Under the pieces are notes generated by a model. The model did no database searches. It was given only the letters and a program-made list of their open reading frames with translations, and was not told the DNA's origin. Positions 52,787 to 55,147 of a stretch of 55,147 bases of DNA are shown here, piece by piece. Within the stretch, counting starts at the first letter, position 1. Every line of letters begins with the position of its first letter. A program made the position numbers and the translations under genes. This DNA comes from an uncultured Bacteroidota bacterium. Lineage in GTDB: Bacteria; Bacteroidota; Bacteroidia; Bacteroidales; P3. The stretch spans positions 1-55,147 of the forward strand of contig CACZUZ010000034.1 of the NCBI GenBank assembly GCA_902784465.1, read 5' to 3'.

Positions 52787-53289
52787 AAAGTCCTTTCAAC
52801 AAAAAACGCTTCTGGCTGATTGTAGCCATCCTGGCCCTCGTCGAGGCTCTCGTCTGCTACATAGCCATACAATGGAGATACATCTTCCCTTCAAAAGAGG
52901 TCAGCGAACTTTACACCCGCTATGAAAACGTGGATGGAGTCGAAGCCTCTTTTATAAAAGACTATAAGGTCAACGACACCGTATTTGTCGATGTCTCCTT
53001 GCTGGAAGCCACCGATTCTATGGGTTGGGCCACTCTTAAAAAGGATTTTGAAATTCCTAATCCACCTCCCGTAGCCCATCAATTCATAGACAATGGAGAG
53101 GATTTGATTAGCGTAAAACTCATTCCCAAGTCCACTACCACAGATACCATCCTCAAACCATACCCTAATGATGTTCTGGCCATCTCCCATTTGAAACGCT
53201 CATTAATTGTTTTCCACACAAAGAATAATGACGAAGTTCACGCAGTAATATTCCACAACTTCGAGAAATCAATCAACCAAGACAATTAA
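52783..53289 (+). CDS. Membrane-anchored protein of unknown function
   Basis: A 168-residue protein; ATG 52783 overlaps the previous stop (ATGA). One N-terminal transmembrane segment (FWLIVAILALVEALVCYIAI, about 10-29) precedes a small periplasmic domain (YTRYENVDGVEASFIKDYKV; DVLAISHLKRSLIVFHTKNN). I do not recognise the family. The DGVEASFIKDYKVNDTVFVDV strand pattern (cited in part) suggests a compact beta domain. Its translational coupling to the upstream membrane gene suggests that the two form a unit with the sigma factor. Confidence 0.65.
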   Translation: MKSPFNKKRFWLIVAILALVEALVCYIAIQWRYIFPSKEVSELYTRYENVDGVEASFIKDYKVNDTVFVDVSLLEATDSMGWATLKKDFEIPNPPPVAHQFIDNGEDLISVKLIPKSTTTDTILKPYPNDVLAISHLKRSLIVFHTKNNDEVHAVIFHNFEKSINQDN

Positions 53290-53302
53290 AACACCATTCA
53301 AT

Positions 53303-55147
53303 ATGAAAGAATGCACAAGAATAATTCTGCTTGCGGTGTTCGTTGTGCTGTCCCTCGCTGCCCACGCCCAACACTTCGACTGGGTGAAGTCCTATAAGGG
53401 GCAGAACGACCGATGGGGAAACACGGACTGCAACAAGATTATTGGCAGTGCGGTTGACTCCGATGGCAACCTGTACATCTTGGGCGAGTTCACCCAAGGG
53501 TCTCAGATTGACAGCACCGACCTGCTGCCCTTCGCCCCTTTCGGCGCTGGCAACAACACCGTGGGTGTCGTCATTGCGAAACTGAACACGGAGGGTCAAT
53601 TGCAGTGGCGCAAGGTAATCCACACCAACATTGAAACCAACTCGCACGGCTCTTGCATTCAGGTGGTAGGCGATACCTCGGTGTTCTGCTCTGTGGTAAC
53701 CATGAGTCCTGCCGTGCGGGGCGACGGATGCTACACCTACTTTCTCGACTCCCTCTATTGCGAGACCAACGACTTTGCCTACCCGACTGACAGTCTTTTC
53801 GGTAGTTGGCACGGCGCCCTCCTTGAATTGGACTTGGACGGCAACTTGCGGAACCCATACTTCCTGGATGCTGTATGCATCAACGCCGACGGAACGGTGG
53901 TGATGAAAGATTCGGCACGTTACTACTCGCAAGGGATTGCCGCCAGTGCCTTCACGGTGGACGGCGACGGCAATATCATCATGGCAATGGGCACGGGGTT
54001 CGGCACCGAGCTTTTCAACGACAGCACCTATTGGGGCTACCGCCTCCTGATCAATGGGGGCGAGAGGCATTTTGACATCCCTGTGGCCACACCCACAATG
54101 AACACCAACTATCAGCTGCTCAAATTCGCCCCCGGCCTCACCAGTCTCTTGCTCCACCAGATGCTCTTCGAGCCGCCATATCCCTTCCCCATATACACCT
54201 GCATAAACTCCCTGATGTCTTCCAGCAAGGACAACGCCATATATATGCTAATCAGCTTGCAAAGTAACTGTATAGACAACCTGGATTCGGCCGACCTGCG
54301 AATAGCCGGACTGCCCGATGTGCGACTCCACACGCACAACAGTCTGGAGTACGCATTCCAAATCAAATACAACAACCAGCTCAACCCACAATGGATTTTC
54401 CAACTTGACTACGACCCCAACGGCAGCGACGCGCCGTGGGAGGACTATCTGTTTCACGCGCAGACCATTGACAAGGAAGGCAACGTCTACTGCCTCGGGA
54501 GGATATGGAACCTGGAGACTGGGTCCGTGTTCACAGCCGACACCTGCACGCTCGGCGTTCGCAACGGACTATTCTTCGCACGGCTTGACAGCGAGACGGG
54601 TCACGCCCTGTCCGTCGGCGAAGCGAACTGTTCCTACCGCACCGACGTGCAGCCCAACGAGCATATTGAAATCGTCGCCAACAACAACCGCGTCATTGCG
54701 CAGATACACTACCGCCAAAACCTCTATGTGGGCGACAGCGTGTATACGAGCAATATGCAAAGCGGCTCCACCGGACTTTTCATTTGGGACAAGGAAGGGC
54801 ACGAAGTTCAGTTCATCGACTTCTATACCAACAGCAACATGGACGACCCCCGGGGAACACTGCTGCACGACAGCATTCTCTACCTGACAGGTATGATGGA
54901 CGGCGGCGGCACCTACGGCGACTACTCGTTGCCCGAAGGCTACCGCGCCTATATGATAAAATATGTAGACACCGCCTTCATGATCCCCTACGTCCACACA
55001 GAGGAACTCGGCGAAGTGAGCATCACGCTGGTGGACGACGGCTCGGCGCTGGTGGCCTACCCCAACCCCTTCCGGCAGAGCGTGAGGATAAAGGTACAGG
55101 GCGGACAGCTGAAAGAACATAACGGCACCGTCACCGCCATCCTCACC
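53303..55147 (+). CDS. T9SS sorting-domain surface protein, 3' end outside the window
   Basis: ATG 53303 opens a frame that stays open to the window edge (615 codons). It has a signal peptide (KECTRIILLAVFVVLSLAAHAQ, cited in part). The body contains repeated VDSDGNLYILGEF, VDGDGNIIMAMGTG and IDKEGNVYCLGRIW motifs, SBBP-type beta-propeller blades found in Bacteroidales surface proteins. At the end YPNPFRQSVRIKVQGG starts a T9SS type A domain, cut by the edge. It is the fourth gene of the sigma cluster and the likely surface product of that system. Confidence 0.85.
   Translation, partial: MKECTRIILLAVFVVLSLAAHAQHFDWVKSYKGQNDRWGNTDCNKIIGSAVDSDGNLYILGEFTQGSQIDSTDLLPFAPFGAGNNTVGVVIAKLNTEGQLQWRKVIHTNIETNSHGSCIQVVGDTSVFCSVVTMSPAVRGDGCYTYFLDSLYCETNDFAYPTDSLFGSWHGALLELDLDGNLRNPYFLDAVCINADGTVVMKDSARYYSQGIAASAFTVDGDGNIIMAMGTGFGTELFNDSTYWGYRLLINGGERHFDIPVATPTMNTNYQLLKFAPGLTSLLLHQMLFEPPYPFPIYTCINSLMSSSKDNAIYMLISLQSNCIDNLDSADLRIAGLPDVRLHTHNSLEYAFQIKYNNQLNPQWIFQLDYDPNGSDAPWEDYLFHAQTIDKEGNVYCLGRIWNLETGSVFTADTCTLGVRNGLFFARLDSETGHALSVGEANCSYRTDVQPNEHIEIVANNNRVIAQIHYRQNLYVGDSVYTSNMQSGSTGLFIWDKEGHEVQFIDFYTNSNMDDPRGTLLHDSILYLTGMMDGGGTYGDYSLPEGYRAYMIKYVDTAFMIPYVHTEELGEVSITLVDDGSALVAYPNPFRQSVRIKVQGGQLKEHNGTVTAILT

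Noticed and set aside
53273-54157. Minus-strand open frame of 294 codons near the right end
   Set aside because: The plus strand carries a signal peptide, SBBP-type repeats and a T9SS domain in a 615-codon frame. The minus frame shows no domain.

Overview
The window looks like a chromosomal segment of an uncultured member of the Bacteroidales (Bacteroidota). The evidence is type IX secretion (T9SS) C-terminal sorting domains on surface proteins, GldL-like membrane motifs, GH97 and GH78 glycosidases, a PG0541-type transporter-associated protein, promoters of the TTTG / TAnnTTTG type, and few Shine-Dalgarno sequences. Base composition is roughly balanced by eye. I cannot name a genus. There are no rRNA or tRNA genes, no CRISPR array and no intact transposase that I can see.

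Layout. (1) 1-1309: the tail of an upstream gene, a DUF5714-like cysteine-rich protein and a truncated LOG-family gene, bracketed by two copies of a short CCCCG/CGGGG repeat. (2) 1310-12932, all on the minus strand: guaB, two parvulin-type periplasmic chaperones, a MoxR ATPase, an unknown secreted protein, panB, a DUF748/AsmA-like protein and a TerB/J-domain protein. (3) 13118-16359: a probable outer-membrane protein translationally coupled to a GH97 glycosidase, converging on a secreted endonuclease/exonuclease/phosphatase-family protein. (4) 17194-20023 minus: an ECF sigma factor with a GldL-like membrane partner, then a tiny lipoprotein overlapping a nucleoside-hydrolase-like lipoprotein. 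A 0.6 kb intergenic region follows with four 11-bp direct repeats and two hairpins. (5) 20616-23561: a GH78 rhamnosidase-like lipoprotein. (6) 23795-27923: a His-rich Zn/Cd P-type ATPase, a Fur/Zur-family regulator and a secreted C1 (bleomycin-hydrolase-like) peptidase. (7) 28325-29644: a small accessory pair, a coiled-coil protein of unknown function and an excisionase-type HTH protein, with strong promoters and TATAGC operator-like repeats. (8) 29778-38009: a TetR/TolC/adaptor/RND/PG0541 efflux operon followed by an SGNH hydrolase with a T9SS tail. (9) 38151-47921 minus: a large T9SS protein, an M16 peptidase, an O-antigen-ligase-like protein, a CtpA-type S41 protease and a CPA2 antiporter. 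(10) 48098-50908: a small membrane protein, a porin-like protein and a PHP-type histidinol phosphatase. (11) 51118-55147: a gene remnant, then an ECF sigma factor, two membrane proteins and a large T9SS surface protein that runs off the window.

The most unusual signal is a dispersed set of short tandem arrays with 7, 8 or 9 bp units. A few repeat words recur at distant loci. The arrays fill junctions between co-directional genes of operons (5441, 7868, 9257, 31843, 32921, 36206/36267, 45609), lie upstream of one gene (47931), and also sit inside open coding sequences (the outer-membrane protein, GH97, GH78, the Zn ATPase twice, and the CtpA signal peptide). Because 7 and 8 are not multiples of three, unit loss or gain inside these genes would shift the frame. 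This could be a contingency-locus system or a repeat-spreading process that I cannot assign to any named element.
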